Shown in pieces: positions 10,451 to 24,200 of a DNA stretch of 64,000 nucleotides. The translations under genes and the position numbers were made by a program. The notes under the pieces were generated by a model. That model made no database searches. It saw nothing but the letters and a program-made list of their open reading frames with translations, and was not told the DNA's origin. This DNA is from Archivesica marissinica. Taxonomy: Eukaryota; Mollusca; Bivalvia; Venerida; Vesicomyidae. How positions within the stretch are numbered: position 1 is the stretch's first letter; every line of letters starts with the position of its first letter. Location of the stretch: assembly GCA_014843695.1 (NCBI GenBank), contig CM026404.1:56834931-56898930 (forward strand), written 5' to 3'.

Positions 10451-12279
10451 TACTTGCGCTGTCTGGCCATGTGTCGATGATTCTTTTATCAGTGGGTTTA
10501 GTAGCCTTCGGATATGATCTTCTGCCGGTTGACTTCGAGCATTTCCCGCTGGAATTAAATGATCTACCTTGGCGACCAAGAGATCTCGCATGGACCTACC
10601 GGAAACAGTTTGACGGTTTCTATGACCGGGAACCAGCATCCTTAACCGGATACCGAGTCAAGTCATACCCCAGGTCAAGCATAAACGTATATTATGACGC
10701 CGGAAAAAACAATGTGTTTACAAAAGAACACCTGAAGAAAATAGAATCATCTGAAAATTTGATAACATCGGTGGATAAATATCAAACCACATATTGCCAA
10801 CTGAATATATCTGGTACTGGATGCCAGACTCCAATTTCAATCATAAGATACTTCGATGGAACTTATGCCAATGTTGACCCGGTATTTAACGACACAAATT
10901 TCGACAATATAATATCTGTATTATACGAAGCATATACAAATAATGCAACGAAAGGTGACTTCCAGTTCTTCTTAGGGAATACAAGCAAAATAACAGCCAC
11001 GCATGCGTACTCCTCGCTCACGAGGTCTGTGATATCGTTCGGATATCCTTTAGACGGCTATGTTGATGTCCTGGATTACGAAACAGCAGCACGGAAATTT
11101 TCTATTGCGTATATGAAGCCAATGCTTGAAGACGTCAGGGAACACTCCAAGTTGTTTGTATTTAGTTATAAGTCTCACATGCTTTGGCTGGAAGACGTAT
11201 TCATTCAAGCGACGACAGACTCCTCTTACGCATTTGGAAGCATTACTTTCATCTTTGTTATGATTCTAGTTCACACACAATCACTTTGGGTGACCGCCTT
11301 TGCAATCTTCAGCATTTTATCATCTTTTGTAATAACTAATCTTATCTACAGAATTGTCCTAGATTTTCACTATATCGGATTCTTCCATATTTTGACGTTA
11401 TTCATCGTTCTTGGAATAGGAGCAGACGACATTTTCGTATTTTACGACATCTGGAGGAATACTTCGTGTGAAACGTATCCTAGTTTAGCCCACAGACTGT
11501 CAGATTCATTTCGAAAATCAGTGTTTAGCATGTTGTTTACATCATTGACTACATCTGTAGCATTTTTCGCGTGTGCACTTTCACCTATTCTAATCACACG
11601 GTCATTTGGTGTGTTTGCAGGATTAGTCATTATCGTGAACTACATCTCGGTTATTATATATTTCCCTACGGTTATTATAATGTTCCACACAAAGTTCGAG
11701 ACATGGAAATGGCCCTGGATATCAATATACAGGTGGCTTTGTCAAAAAATGTGTTTAAGAAAAATAAGTAATAAAAATGCCTCACCACATAAGGAACGGA
11801 ACGAGGCATATCCGAAATGTATTAATCAAAATGGAAGTAATTCAAAAGCAGTTGAACCACATATCGTTTATCCAGATGTCTACATTGTTGAAGAAGAAAC
11901 TAAATGTGACATGAACTTCAAACAAAACAGTCGCCTGATTACAACAAACAATAACATTAACAAACCATGTGCGGATGACATATTTCTTACAGATAAGAAA
12001 GGTAATTCAATCGAAGGAACAATAAATGATGCATTTGAATTTGATGGAACTGACTGTCGCACTGTTGCGCGTGGGCTTCAGACGAAGTGTGTCAGAAAGA
12101 ACGAACATAAAGTGGTAACGAAGCAAAGAGAAAAGGCAATGATGGTTCTTTTCTTCAGAGACAAATATTCAGCTTTTGTAACACACAAGATAGTACGGTG
12201 GCTGATATTGGCATTCATGGTTGGCGTTCTCGTATTTTTTGCTCTGTATGCATTCAAATTAGAACCAGATAACGAACCC
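10451..12279 (+). CDS. Exon 1 found: TM1, first extracellular loop, TM2-TM7
   Basis: The acceptor is a T-rich tract ending TTTACAG at 10450 and the donor is CCC/GTGAGT at 12280. It starts in the second base of a codon and ends in phase 0. Counting the split codon as residue 1, TM1 is about 3-25 (SGHVSMILLSVGLVAFGYD). An extracellular loop with NxS/T sites runs to about 255. TM2-TM6 fill about 258-430 and include GIGADDIFVFYDIW at 322-335, the GxxxDD motif of TM4. A polar Asn/Lys-rich cytosolic linker (about 432-565) leads to TM7 (RWLILAFMVGVLVFFALYAF) and the typical post-TM7 motif EPDNEP. Almost half of the protein sits in this one exon. Upstream, a reversed family-A SINE ends about 65 bp before the acceptor. 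Downstream, a 28-bp minisatellite starts about 25 bp after the donor. Confidence 0.88.
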
Positions 12280-15200
12280 GTGAGTACACTATTTATATCT
12301 TGACCCAACCTACAACCCCATTACATCTTCATCCAATCTAAAACGCCATTACATCTTCATCCAATCTACAACGCCATTACATCTTCACTCAATCTATAAC
12401 GCCATTACATCTTCACCCAATCTACAACCCCATTACATCTTCACCCAATCTACAACCCCATTACATCATCACTCAATACAACTCCATTGCATCTTCACCC
12501 AATCTACAACCCCATTACATATTCACCCAATCTACAACCCCATTACATATTCACCCAATCTACAACCCCATTACATCTTCATCCAATCTACAACCCCATT
12601 ACATATTCACACAATCTACAACCTCATTACATCTTCACCCAATCTACAACCCCATTACATATTCACCCAATCTACAACCCCATTACATATTCACCCAATC
12701 TACAACCCCATTACATATTCACCCAATCTACAACCCCATTACATATTCACCCAATCTACAACCCCATTACATATTCACCCAATCTACAACCCCATTACAT
12801 CTTCATACAATCTACAACCCCATTACATCTTCACTCAATCTACAACCACATTACATCTTCATCCAATCTACAACCCCATTACATATTCACCCAATCTACA
12901 ACCCCATTACATCTTCACCCAATCTACAACCCCATTACATATTCACCCAATCTACAACCCCATTACATTTTCACCCAATCTACAACCCCATTACATCTTC
13001 ATCCAATCTACAACCCCATTACATATTCACACAATCTACAACCCCATTACATCTTCACCCAATCTACAACCCCATTACATCTTCACTCAATCTACAACGC
13101 CAGTACATCTTCACCCAATCTACAACCCCATTACATCTTCATCCGATCTACAACCGCATTGCATCTTCACTCAATCTACAACGCCATTACATCTTCACCC
13201 AATCTACAACCCCATTACATCTTCACCCAATCTACAACCCCATTACATCTTCACTCAATCTACAACGCCATTACATCTTCACCACACACCCCACACCACC
13301 ACACAACCCACACCACCACACACCCACACCACCCACACAACCCCAACACCCCCAAACAACCCAACACCACCCAACACACCCAACACCCAACACAACCCAA
13401 CACCACCCAAACACCAACACCACCAAAACCCAACACTCACCCAATTACAACCCCATTAACTTCACCCAATCTACAAGCCATTACATCCACCCAATACAAC
13501 CCCATTACATCTTCACCCAATCTACAACCCCATTACATCTTCACCCAATCTACAACCCCATTACATCTTCACTCAACTACAACCCCATTACATATTCACC
13601 CAATCTACAACCCCATTACATCTTCACCCAATCTACAACCCCATTACATCTTCATTGGATCTACAACACCATTACACCTTCACCCAATCTATAACCCCAC
13701 TGCACCATCACCCGATCTAAAACACCATTACATCTGTATCGAATCGAGTGTTCTCCCCTTCCCATTAATTCCCCACCTTAGTTGTCTACCTTCCAATTAA
13801 GAGACCACCATAACAGTGATCATATACCAATGCTTAGTTTTCTACAGCCCCATTAAAATCGTACCGACTATAATGACCTTGCCATGTCGATATCACATGT
13901 ACGATTTAGTTTATTATTTTTCATGTGTAGCTAAAGGTCGTTAAGGACAGTCATGTATACAGCATTGCGGAGCAACATTCCTTAAACTCGTTTGTTTCGA
14001 GCAACACTAACAACAATATGATACTCTATATCGTGTGGGGTTTACTTCCGAACGACATGAGCGACTGCCACTTCTCAACACCCGACTGCCGTGGAATCAA
14101 ACGATGGGACTCTTCGTTCGATCCGAGTACACCGGAAGCACAAAGAGCTGTTCAGGTAAATTGAGACAGTTTTACCTAATGTACAGCGACATACATATAT
14201 GTTCTATTAGCATTAGAGAAACTTGTATACCACTGTAACCTATCATTACTAATGGCCACGGGTTCGAGCTGCGCTCAGACCGTGTCTCTTTTATTCGAAA
14301 GGTTGGTTAACCGCTGGAGCCTGCCCAGGACAGATGTTAGGTAAGCTGCCCGTCGCTCAAATGGACAACCGGTAGCGACATTAAATAAACACATAAATAA
14401 TCTTATTTTATCCTATCTTATCATAACTTATCCTATTCTATCTTATCCTATTATATCTCATCTTATTCTATCCTCTATCTCATTCTATCCTAGTATATCC
14501 TATTCTATCCTATTCTATCTTATCCTATTCTATCCTATTCTATCTTATCCTATTCTATCCTATTCTATCTTATCCTATTCTATCCTATTCTATCTTATCC
14601 TATTATATCCTATTCTATCCTATTCTAACTTATCCTATCCTATTATATAGTATCCTATTCTTCCTATTCTATTTTATCTTATCCTATCCTATTCTATCTT
14701 ATCCTATTCTATCCTATTCTATCTTATCCTATTCTATCCTATTCTATCTTATCCTATTCTATCCTATTCTATCCTATTCTATCTTATCCTATTCTATCCT
14801 ATTCTATCCTATTCTATCCTATCTTATCATATTCTATCTTATCCTATTCTATCTTATCCTATTCTATCCTATTCTATCCTATCCTATTCTATCTTATCCT
14901 ATTCTATCCTATTCTATCCTATTCTATCCTATTATATCCTATTCTATCTTATCCTATCCTATTCTATCCTATTCTATCTTATCCTATTCTATCCTATTCT
15001 ATCTTATCATATTCTATCCTAGTCTATCTTATCCTATTCTATCTTATCCTATTCTATCTTATCCTATTCTATCATATTCTATCTTATCCTATTATATATT
15101 ATCCTATTTCTTCCTATTCTATTTTATCTTATCCTATTATATCTTATCCTATTCTATCCTATTCTATCATATTCTATCTTATCCTATATTATCCTATATT

Positions 15201-18200
15201 ATTCTATCCTCCCATACCCTACCCCATCCTTTTTCATACCTCCTATGCTATCCTATCCTCTATCGTATTGTCTCTCACAGTATACCCTGTCTCCTATCCT
15301 ATCCTCTATCGTATCATCTCTCACAGTCTATCCTGTCTCCTATCCTATCATCTATCTTATCATCTCTCACAGTATATCCTGTCTCCTATCCTATCCTCTA
15401 TCGTATCATCTCTCACAGTCTATCCTGTCTCCTATCCTATCCTCTATCTTATCATCTCTCACAGTATATCCTGTCTCCTATCCTATCCTCTATCGTATCA
15501 TCTCTCACAGTCTATCCTGTCTACTATCCTATCATCTATCTTATCATCTCTCACAGTCTATCCTGTTTCCTATCCTATCCTCTATCGTATCATCTCTCAC
15601 AGGCTATCCTGTCTCCTATCCTATCCTCTATCTTATCATCTCTCACAGTCTATCCTGTCTCCTGTCCTACCACACACCCACACTATCCTGTCTCCTATCC
15701 TATCATCTATCTTATCATCTCTCACAGTCTATCCTGTTTCCTATCCTATCCTCTATCGTATCATCTCTCACAGTCTATCCTGTTTCCTATCCTATCCTCT
15801 ATCGTATCATCTCGCACAGTATATCCTGTCTCCTATCCTATCCTCTACCATATCATCTCTCACAGTCTATCCTGTCTCCTATCCTATCCTCTATCATATC
15901 ATCTCTCACAGGCTATCCTGTCTCCTATCCTATCCTCTATCATATCATCTCTCACAGTATATCCTGTCTACTATCCTATCCTCTATCGTATCATCTCTCA
16001 CAGTCTATCCTGTTTCCTATCCTATCCTCTATCGTATCATCTCTCACAGGCTATCCTGTCTCCTATCCTATCCTCTATCGTATTATCTCTCACAGTCTAT
16101 CCTGTCTCCTATCCTATCCTCTATCGTATCATCTCTCACAGGCTATCCTGTCTCCTATCCTATCCTCTATCATATTATCTCTCACAGTCTATCCTGTCTC
16201 CTATCCTATCCTCTATCGTAGCATCTCTCACAGTCTATCCTGTCTCCTATCCTATCATCTCCCCTTCGATCCCTCGTCTGACCCTAATAAAATTAACAGT
16301 CTTTCAGATGGGAATTTAAATCGAGGTCTCGTGTCGGTGCTTGACACCTTGCACGTAAAAGAACCAGAGGAGACTCTGGAATGGGTCTCTGTCTGTATCA
16401 TGCACTATCCTCCAACATTCTAAAATGACTAATCTCTTCATGAGGCATCGCTCATATGGGCAACCGGTAGCGACGATAAATAAACGTAAACACACACACA
16501 CACTTCGTAATTTCCAGACGATGTGTGACACAATGTTCGACTGGTCACCGGAAACAGCGGCCGAATATCACGTGAGGACAGACATTACGACTGGCCAGCA
16601 CCAGATCAACTGCTATATAAAGAACCTGGAGTCGTTTTTGCAGGTTAGTAAAATTTATGTTTTGCAAGCTGTTTTTATAAAAATGTATCCCATTGGAATT
16701 CAAAAATGTATTTTTAAGACGTGAGGGGGTTACACGTCGGGGTCACTTTTTCGGTAGCTCACTTACAGCGCCTGCGGGTGGGCAGATCTTCATACTCTCG
16801 AACACAAACAGATTTGCAGGATTTATTTGACAAAGAATAATAATTCTATATTAAAATGTTCCATGTGAAAGACAAATGACAGTGTCCGTATTGTCTTCTG
16901 TGAGACTTGTAAATACACATTGCATTCCAATATTACTTGAACAAGAGAACAGGTGTGAAAGGTCCGGAGTTCGAGCCCCACTGGAGCCGTTACGATTGTG
17001 CCCTTAGGCAATGCATTTAAATTCCACCTTGCTTCTTCTCTCTCCCTCGTGGCGATGGATTCCATCAGGAACAAGGTCTCGAGAGTGATTAATATAAGTT
17101 GTAAGAACTTGTTTCGCAATCGAGCTAATATTAATTTGTATACACCCACAAGAGAACAGAGCATGTTATAGACGTGCTTTGACAATTTCAAGGTTTGTTC
17201 AATATACGATTTCAAATAACTAAACGTTCTGCTCGGCGCATACTATATTATACAACAATCATGTTCGACGTGTCTGCTGAATAATTACTGTGTATTGCAT
17301 CATGTATCTCTCCCAATAGTTCTGCTGGCAGACCTGGGTCAATTACATAGCAATGTAACTAATTAAATTACCAATTACATGTCATTGGCAATGTTACAAT
17401 TACAATTACATCACAATTACAATGCATGTCATTAAATTACAATCATGTTCCCAATGTAATTTAATTAAATTACATTTAAATATAAATTCTCATTAGAAAA
17501 TAGAGAATGTTTTCAGACAGATACAGGATATCAACATGTGCAACTTTTTACACTATACTGTACAGCCAAATCATTTTTCACGAGAGACATTTGTATGTTG
17601 AGCAAAATCTATTCATATTAAATTTAAGAGTTACAATTCTGTGTCCAATAAATAGTCTGCCTGACACAGGTACATTGTATTATGATAGAACTAGGGATGG
17701 CAACGAATAGCGATTTTGATATTCGAATATTCGGTCGGGAAGGTATTAGAATATTCGATAGAATTCTATCAAAAACTCAAAATCACTCAAACTCTTATAA
17801 AAATTGCGTAAACGTCATCTTCCTATAAGGCCATGCAAATATGACGACGACTCATTCAGTTATTGTTATCGGGCACTGTACATTGGTTTAAACATTGTTT
17901 ATTTTAACATTTTACATATAAATTAACAGCAGTATACTGAAAGGGACTAGAACGAAAGAAAAAACATGCATAGTTCGTTTCTCTATCAATTGATTGATAT
18001 ACAAAAGGCAGGAGAATAATACATATAACAATGAATATACGTGAAATCTATTCTAGGTATATGCTAACGAATTTCAGAAGTTATTGTATTAGTGAGTCAA
18101 TATAGTTTTGGATGTTAAAAGGAAAATGGTTAATATTTAAAGGAATATTTAAAGGAAGCGCAAGAACGTGAAATACAAAATTGGAGCTCGAGAAGAAGAG

Positions 18201-21200
18201 ATTAGTATAAAGAAAAGTGGTTGAATAGGATATACATTCATATACGTGGGTGTTTTCACAAATAAAACCACACGTTATTTAAAATTGTATGATACAGGTA
18301 CGTGTGGGTAGATGTTGTTGCAAAGAGTCTGTAATAAATATATAAACTCCATGGAGTCCTACTTGAGTCGGTCACCTCAGCCAAATACCTTGGCGTGGAT
18401 ATCTCAAATAACCTGTCGTGGGACACCCACATAAAAAGGTCAACAAAGAAAGCAAACCAAACATTAGGATTTCTACGTAGAAACCTCCAGGTCAAATCTG
18501 AACCCCTTAAGACCATGGCTTACCAGACACTAGTGAGACCCCAGCTTGAATATGGCTCCGAGATCTGGTCGCCCCATACCCAAACATTGATAGACCAAAT
18601 TGAAGGTGTCCAGCGAAGAGCAGCCCGTTGGATAAAGGCTGACTTCTATCGTACCTCTAGTGTTACAGACATGCTACATTCCCTAAATCTACGCAGACTA
18701 GATCAACGGCGTATTGACAATAGGTTATCCCTTATGTATAAAATTCATAATGATCTTGTTGCTATTCCCATTGAAAATTACCTAGTTCCTCTCTCCCGTC
18801 CTACTCGCCATTGCCATTCCTTAAGCTATAGGTTAATTACAGCAACTACAGACTACTACAAGTTTTCCTTTTTTCCAAGAACAATCTACCATTGGAACCA
18901 CCTCCCTCCTGACATTGTCCATCTCCCTACCATAGAGCAATTCAATACGGCAGTTTGCCATATTGATCATGCCAGTCCCTAGTTGTTCTGCGTAGCTGCT
19001 TTTAAACTTTTACCACAACTTATTTTCATACCTTCTTAAATTATACTTTTAACTACTCATACTTTTAACTTCTTTGCGGTTTTTGACGCGCAACATGTCT
19101 ACGTCCTCGCGAGGGGTTCGACATTAAAGGAAGATAGATAGATAGATAGTAATATGTCATTTTCTGTCTAAACAGTTTTGACATCATAATTAAATAATAC
19201 CTACCTTAACACCTACTGTACTTATCCGATTACATGGTGTATCTATTAACACATGGCATGGATGCAACCACAACATAATTTATTCCCACATCCTGGAGCG
19301 ATTTCTTTTGTATTGGAAGGTGTTATGATGGTTTCAAAAGAAAATAAAGTATCTGATTTATCAAATATAATATTTTTCCAGAAATATTCCAATACTGGAA
19401 TAGTATTCGGATATTCGGACGTCCGAGCGAATATTCGAATATTCGCATATTCGTTGACATCCCTAGATAGAAACCATGGTCAGTCATCAATACATATTAT
19501 ACATGATTGTAATTGAATTGTATTTGAAAAGTAATTGTTAAATACAGGCATATTTTGAAAGTAATTAATTAAATTACAATTACATGTAATTGAAAAATAC
19601 TCAATTACAAATTACATCCAATTACTTTCATGTTTGTAATTAATTACAGGTAATTACAATTACTTTGTTCAATTACCCCATATATGTCTGCTGGACATTA
19701 TTTAAGTTTATACAAATTTATTTTAGCTCGATTGCGAAACAAGTTCTTTCAACTTATATTAATCACTCTCGAGACCTCATTCCTGATGGAATCCATCGCC
19801 ACGAGGGAGAGAGAAGAGGCAACGTGGAATTTAAATGCCTTGCCTAAGGGCACAATCGTAACGGCTCCATTATTAATGGACATATAATTCTCTGTATGCT
19901 ATTGTGCGACTGGCTGCGGCTGACATGTGTTTCTGCCCAATTATTTCGTCACGGTAAAGAAGCCACCCGGCTGACTTGAGGAAGATCGATCGTTCTACTC
20001 ATGTACTCTCCGAGTAGTATTTCAGACACACACACGATTGTATGGCGACTCTCCACCATCTCCAGCTATTATTAGTAGCGGAAGACTACATAAACGGGCA
20101 CCCGGGTGGAACCACCGACCGTCCGCAGGCCAGCTGGGTAACTTCCTCACCAGGGGCTATGCTGCTTAAATAGTGTTTGACATTATTATTAAGATAATTT
20201 GTTTGCTTTTCATAATAGAAAGAAACGGCCAATACTGGGACGGACTGGGTCCTGCCGTACAACTACTCGAAGACGATGACATTCGTGAATGACAGGCCTC
20301 GTTATTATAATTCGTCGGCATTCACGTCGGATTATAAGCATTACCTCGAGGTCAACATACTTTATTTATTTGTTGCAACTATGTGTATTATTAGAATTCA
20401 GTAGATACTATAAAATATTCATTTACAATTAATCAGGGTAGTTATTTGGAATTGTGTATAATTTGAATAAAGTAAAAGATTAGCGCAGTGGTTAGCGCGC
20501 TAGCTTCTCATCAATGCAACCCGGGTTCGATCCTCGGACCGTGAAGTATGTGAGATGGTATTGTGGTCGCCATATCGGACAGGTGGGTTTTCTCCGGGGA
20601 CTCCGGTTTCCTCCCACACGAATGACTACATAAGTATACGCTTTCATCCCCGCCAACGAGAGTGATTAATATAAGTTGTTAAAACTTGCTTCGCAATCGT
20701 TGTAAAATAAATAAAGTTAAAACTTATCGTAACGTATCTAAATAATATGAAATAGGTGCTACATATCATCGGGGAAAGCCAATAAAAGGTTGAAGACTAA
20801 TCAATTATTGAACTAAGTCTACATAATAGTAGGACTATATGGCTTACATACGGGTCTGTAGTCCAGTGGTAACACGCTGGACTGGTAATCCAGGGATCGC
20901 AGGTTCGATCCCCCGTCTGACCCTAATAAAATTAACAGACTTTCAGATGGAACTTTAAACCGAGGTCTCGTGTCGGTGCTTTACACCGTGCACGTAAAAG
21001 AACCAGAGGAGACTCTGGAATGGGTCTCTCTCTCTCTGTATCATTGCACTATCCTCCAAAAATCTAAAATGACTAATCTCTTATCGTCACTACCGGTTGC
21101 CCATATGAGCGAAGCCTCCTGAAGAGATTAGTCATTCTAGAGTTGTTGGAGGATATTGCAATGATACAGACATAGACCCATTCCAGAATCGTCTCCTGTT

Positions 21201-24200
21201 CTTTTACTTGCACGGTGTAACTAACATGTCCCGGAGACAGTTCCAACGGTGACCAATCGTCTTCAACGGACGATGAACCCTGTGGAAGTCGTGATAGCGC
21301 AGTGGATGCGCGTTCGCTTCAGGTGCGAAAGGTCCGGAGTTCGAGCCCCGCTGGAGCCGTTACGATTGTGCCCTTAGGCAAGGCATTTAAATTCCACGTT
21401 GCCTCTTCTCTCTCCCTCGTGGCGATGGATTCCATCAGGAATGAGGTCTCGAGAGTGATTAATATAAGTTTGAAAGAACTTGTTTCGCAATCGAGCTAAA
21501 ATAAATTTGTATAAACTAACCCTGGCTACTGTAGATACAGCGATACTTATCCGTTACCTCTATCGAGTTTGGTGATGATTCAGCTTATCTGGTGCTCCTA
21601 GAAATATACCGAGGATTGCTATATATCTGCCCGATGGACGGATTGGAGGATACCTGATCGATTCCTTCACTAGTGTGAACTCGAAATTATAGTTTTATTT
21701 CATTATGTGTAAATACCGATGCCTTATTGGTCATAAGATCATCCTAATACAGTGAATTCGAGTTTATCGGTTTGTGTATTTCATTATTTGCAGGTGTCGA
21801 TCTCTTACTATTAGGAAACTGTATACCCGGCACCAGAGTGAATTCTAGTTTATCGGTGTATTTCATTATTCGTAGATACCGATGCCTTACTGGGTTTGAA
21901 ACTATCCCATTAGAGTGAATTCGAGTTTATCAGTTTATTTTATCATTTGTAGATACCGATTTCTTACTGGTTGTCGAACCGATACTCGTACAATCATACC
22001 GAGGATTTCTACCTGTTTGATGAACTCATTGGAGAAGCGAAGGGCGACTACTCCACTGCACTGAAAACGGATCCATGTAAGTACTATGAGTAGCCCGCAT
22101 GTCAACTAGATAGCTTCTTATCTTGAAGGAATTCTTAAGTAATCCAATACCCCCCCCCCCCCAATGGAATACCGTACATACAGAGATGAAGGTCAAGTAA
22201 ATTGTAGTCAAATATCTTAACTTGAAGCACTTCTTAAGTAATTCAATATCCCAATGGTTAACCGTATCTACAGAGATGGGGGTCGTGTAATTTGTAGTCA
22301 AAGATCTTAACTTAAAGCAATTCTTAAGTAATTCAAGATCCCAATGGTTAACCGTATCTACAGAGATGGGGGTCGTGTAATTTGTAGTCAAAGATCTTAA
22401 CTTGAAGCAATTCTTAAGTAATTCAAGATCCCAATGAGATACCATGCCTACAGAGATGAAGGTCAAGTTATTTGAAGTCATCGATGTTAACCACTCGGCC
22501 ACGGTGACTATGCTGATTTAATTAGAACACGTATCACCATGTATTGGTATGCATCATAATTTCTTGAAAACATGTACTAGTATACCGTCACCTAGCCTGG
22601 GAACAGGCGTCGATATATTTTGCCTTGTCAGTCAAATAAATATATTTCAACACCGAGACTATTAATTGGGCCGTATTGAGTTTCTGGACATATCATGTCA
22701 TTTTACCAGAAGTTAAAAAGTGAAAAATCGACAGACTGGCACCCAGACTATTCCGTTTCTATATATAGCGATATTATCTTGTAGAGAAGAGTTGTCGTTC
22801 TTCAAATCTACACCCTCAAAAAAGTGGGTGTAAGTAGATGGCGCTACGATCGAAAATCCAGTTTCCCCAGGCTGTCATTTTGCCAGAAGTTAAAAAGTGA
22901 AAAATCGACAGACTGGAACCCAGGCTAACCGTCACCAGCCTCACGTTGAATGAATATATAAAATATGTACATCCTTATAAACTCATTTTTCAGCTCGAAT
23001 ATATGGCAATAATATACAGTACATAGCTATACAAATAAACACAACATTGACACAACTGGCACTGTCTTACACTGATGGAATACAAGTCATGACACTCTGG
23101 GAGGACTTCGTTAATGATCAAGTAAGAGTGATCGTTCTTTTAAAATTAACTACTTTATTTTATTTTTATCTCGATTGCGAAACATGTGATTTGACAACAC
23201 CGATACCTAATTACGCATGGAATCCAACGCCATGCGCGCGAGAGAAGAGGCAATATACAGTTAGGTGTATCACACGTTTATCTGTCACGTACTACATCGC
23301 ACGTGTATCACACGTTTATCTGTCCATGTTCTACATCACACGTTTATCTGTCCATGTTCTACATTGCACGTGTATCACACGTTTATCTGTCACGCACTAC
23401 ATCACACGTTTATCTGTCACGTACTACATCACACGTTTATCTGTCACGTACTACATCGCACGTGTATCACACGTTTATCTGTCCATGTTCTACATCACAC
23501 GTTTATCTGTCCATGTTCTACATCACACATTTATCTGTCCATGTTCTACATCACACGTTTATCTGTCCATGTTCTACATCACACGTGTATCTGTCACGTA
23601 CTACATCGCACGTGTATCACACGTTTATCTGTCACACACTACATCACACGTTTATCTGTCACGTACTACACCGCACGTGTATCCGTTATGTACTACACCA
23701 CACGTGCATCACACATTTATCTGTCCATAAGTGCTACATCACACGTTTATCGGTCACGTACTACATAAAAACGTTTATCGGTCACGTACTACATCAAACG
23801 TTTATCTGTCACGTACTACATTCTTGCCATTCCATCATTATGACAATGCGTTTCTTGTAACAAAATCACATCATACTTATTATCTTTCAGCAGGTTGAAT
23901 ATCAGTGTTCTTTTCTTCTCTTCGTTTTGGTCCCGGCGCGTCGTGTGACAATACCAGATTCGTGTTTGATAGTTTGCATATATGGATCTAACGTTTCCTT
24001 ATTGCTACATTAAAATTACAATAACGCGATGCTGTAAATATATGCGAACGTTTACCAACATCAAGTCCAAACATTTGCCACTACTGTTTAAGTTTCTCTA
24101 CAATTTATATTTACTGAACACATAAACTCGCCATTACTATTCGCCAAGCAATTTATACCATTTAAACGTACTCCAACATGGGAAGGGATTCATATAAGCT

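Larger units (their letters stand above)
17692..19465. mobile_element. Non-autonomous hAT-type element with 8-bp TSD (inner)
   Basis: The left end is TAGGGATGGCAACGAATAGC; the right end reversed is TAGGGATGTCAACGAATATG. Both are followed by repeated AATATTCG motifs. Flanks are GATAGAAC (17684-17691) and GATAGAAA (19466-19473), a 7/8 match for an 8-bp duplication. It carries a LINE fragment and no transposase. Confidence 0.85.
17329..19686. mobile_element. Non-autonomous hAT-type element with 8-bp TSD (outer)
   Basis: The left end is CAGACCTGGGTCAATTACAT; the right end reversed is CATATATGGGGTAATT, an imperfect terminal inverted repeat. TCTGCTGG flanks it exactly at 17321-17328 and 19687-19694. 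Both subterminal regions are full of TAATTACAATTAC-type motifs. Its own sequence is only about 580 bp; the rest is a second hAT element inserted in it. Confidence 0.82.

Noticed and set aside
12487..13800. 437-codon open frame on + in intron 1
   Set aside because: It translates a 28-bp minisatellite and a C/A-rich simple sequence, begins just after a clear splice donor, and shows no conserved domain.
13760..13860. Possible extra exon after acceptor CCCCACCTTAG in intron 1
   Set aside because: The open stretch has no family similarity and no suitable donor; it overlaps the decaying end of the 28-bp array.
15245..16423. Hydrophobic-looking 392- and 317-codon frames
   Set aside because: They derive from a 46-bp pyrimidine-rich satellite; the apparent membrane segments are compositional.
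20852..20923. tRNA gene (GGT anticodon) and similar tRNA-like hits at 8323, 21283, 27684 and 51323
   Set aside because: Each is the 5' head of a repeated SINE with a conserved body and tail; multiple copies and truncations show they are not functional tRNA genes.
23020..23121. Shorter version of exon 6 using the AG at 23018-23019
   Set aside because: It would be phase 0, but exon 5 ends in phase 1 and the upstream acceptor at 22993 has the better pyrimidine tract and the matching phase.
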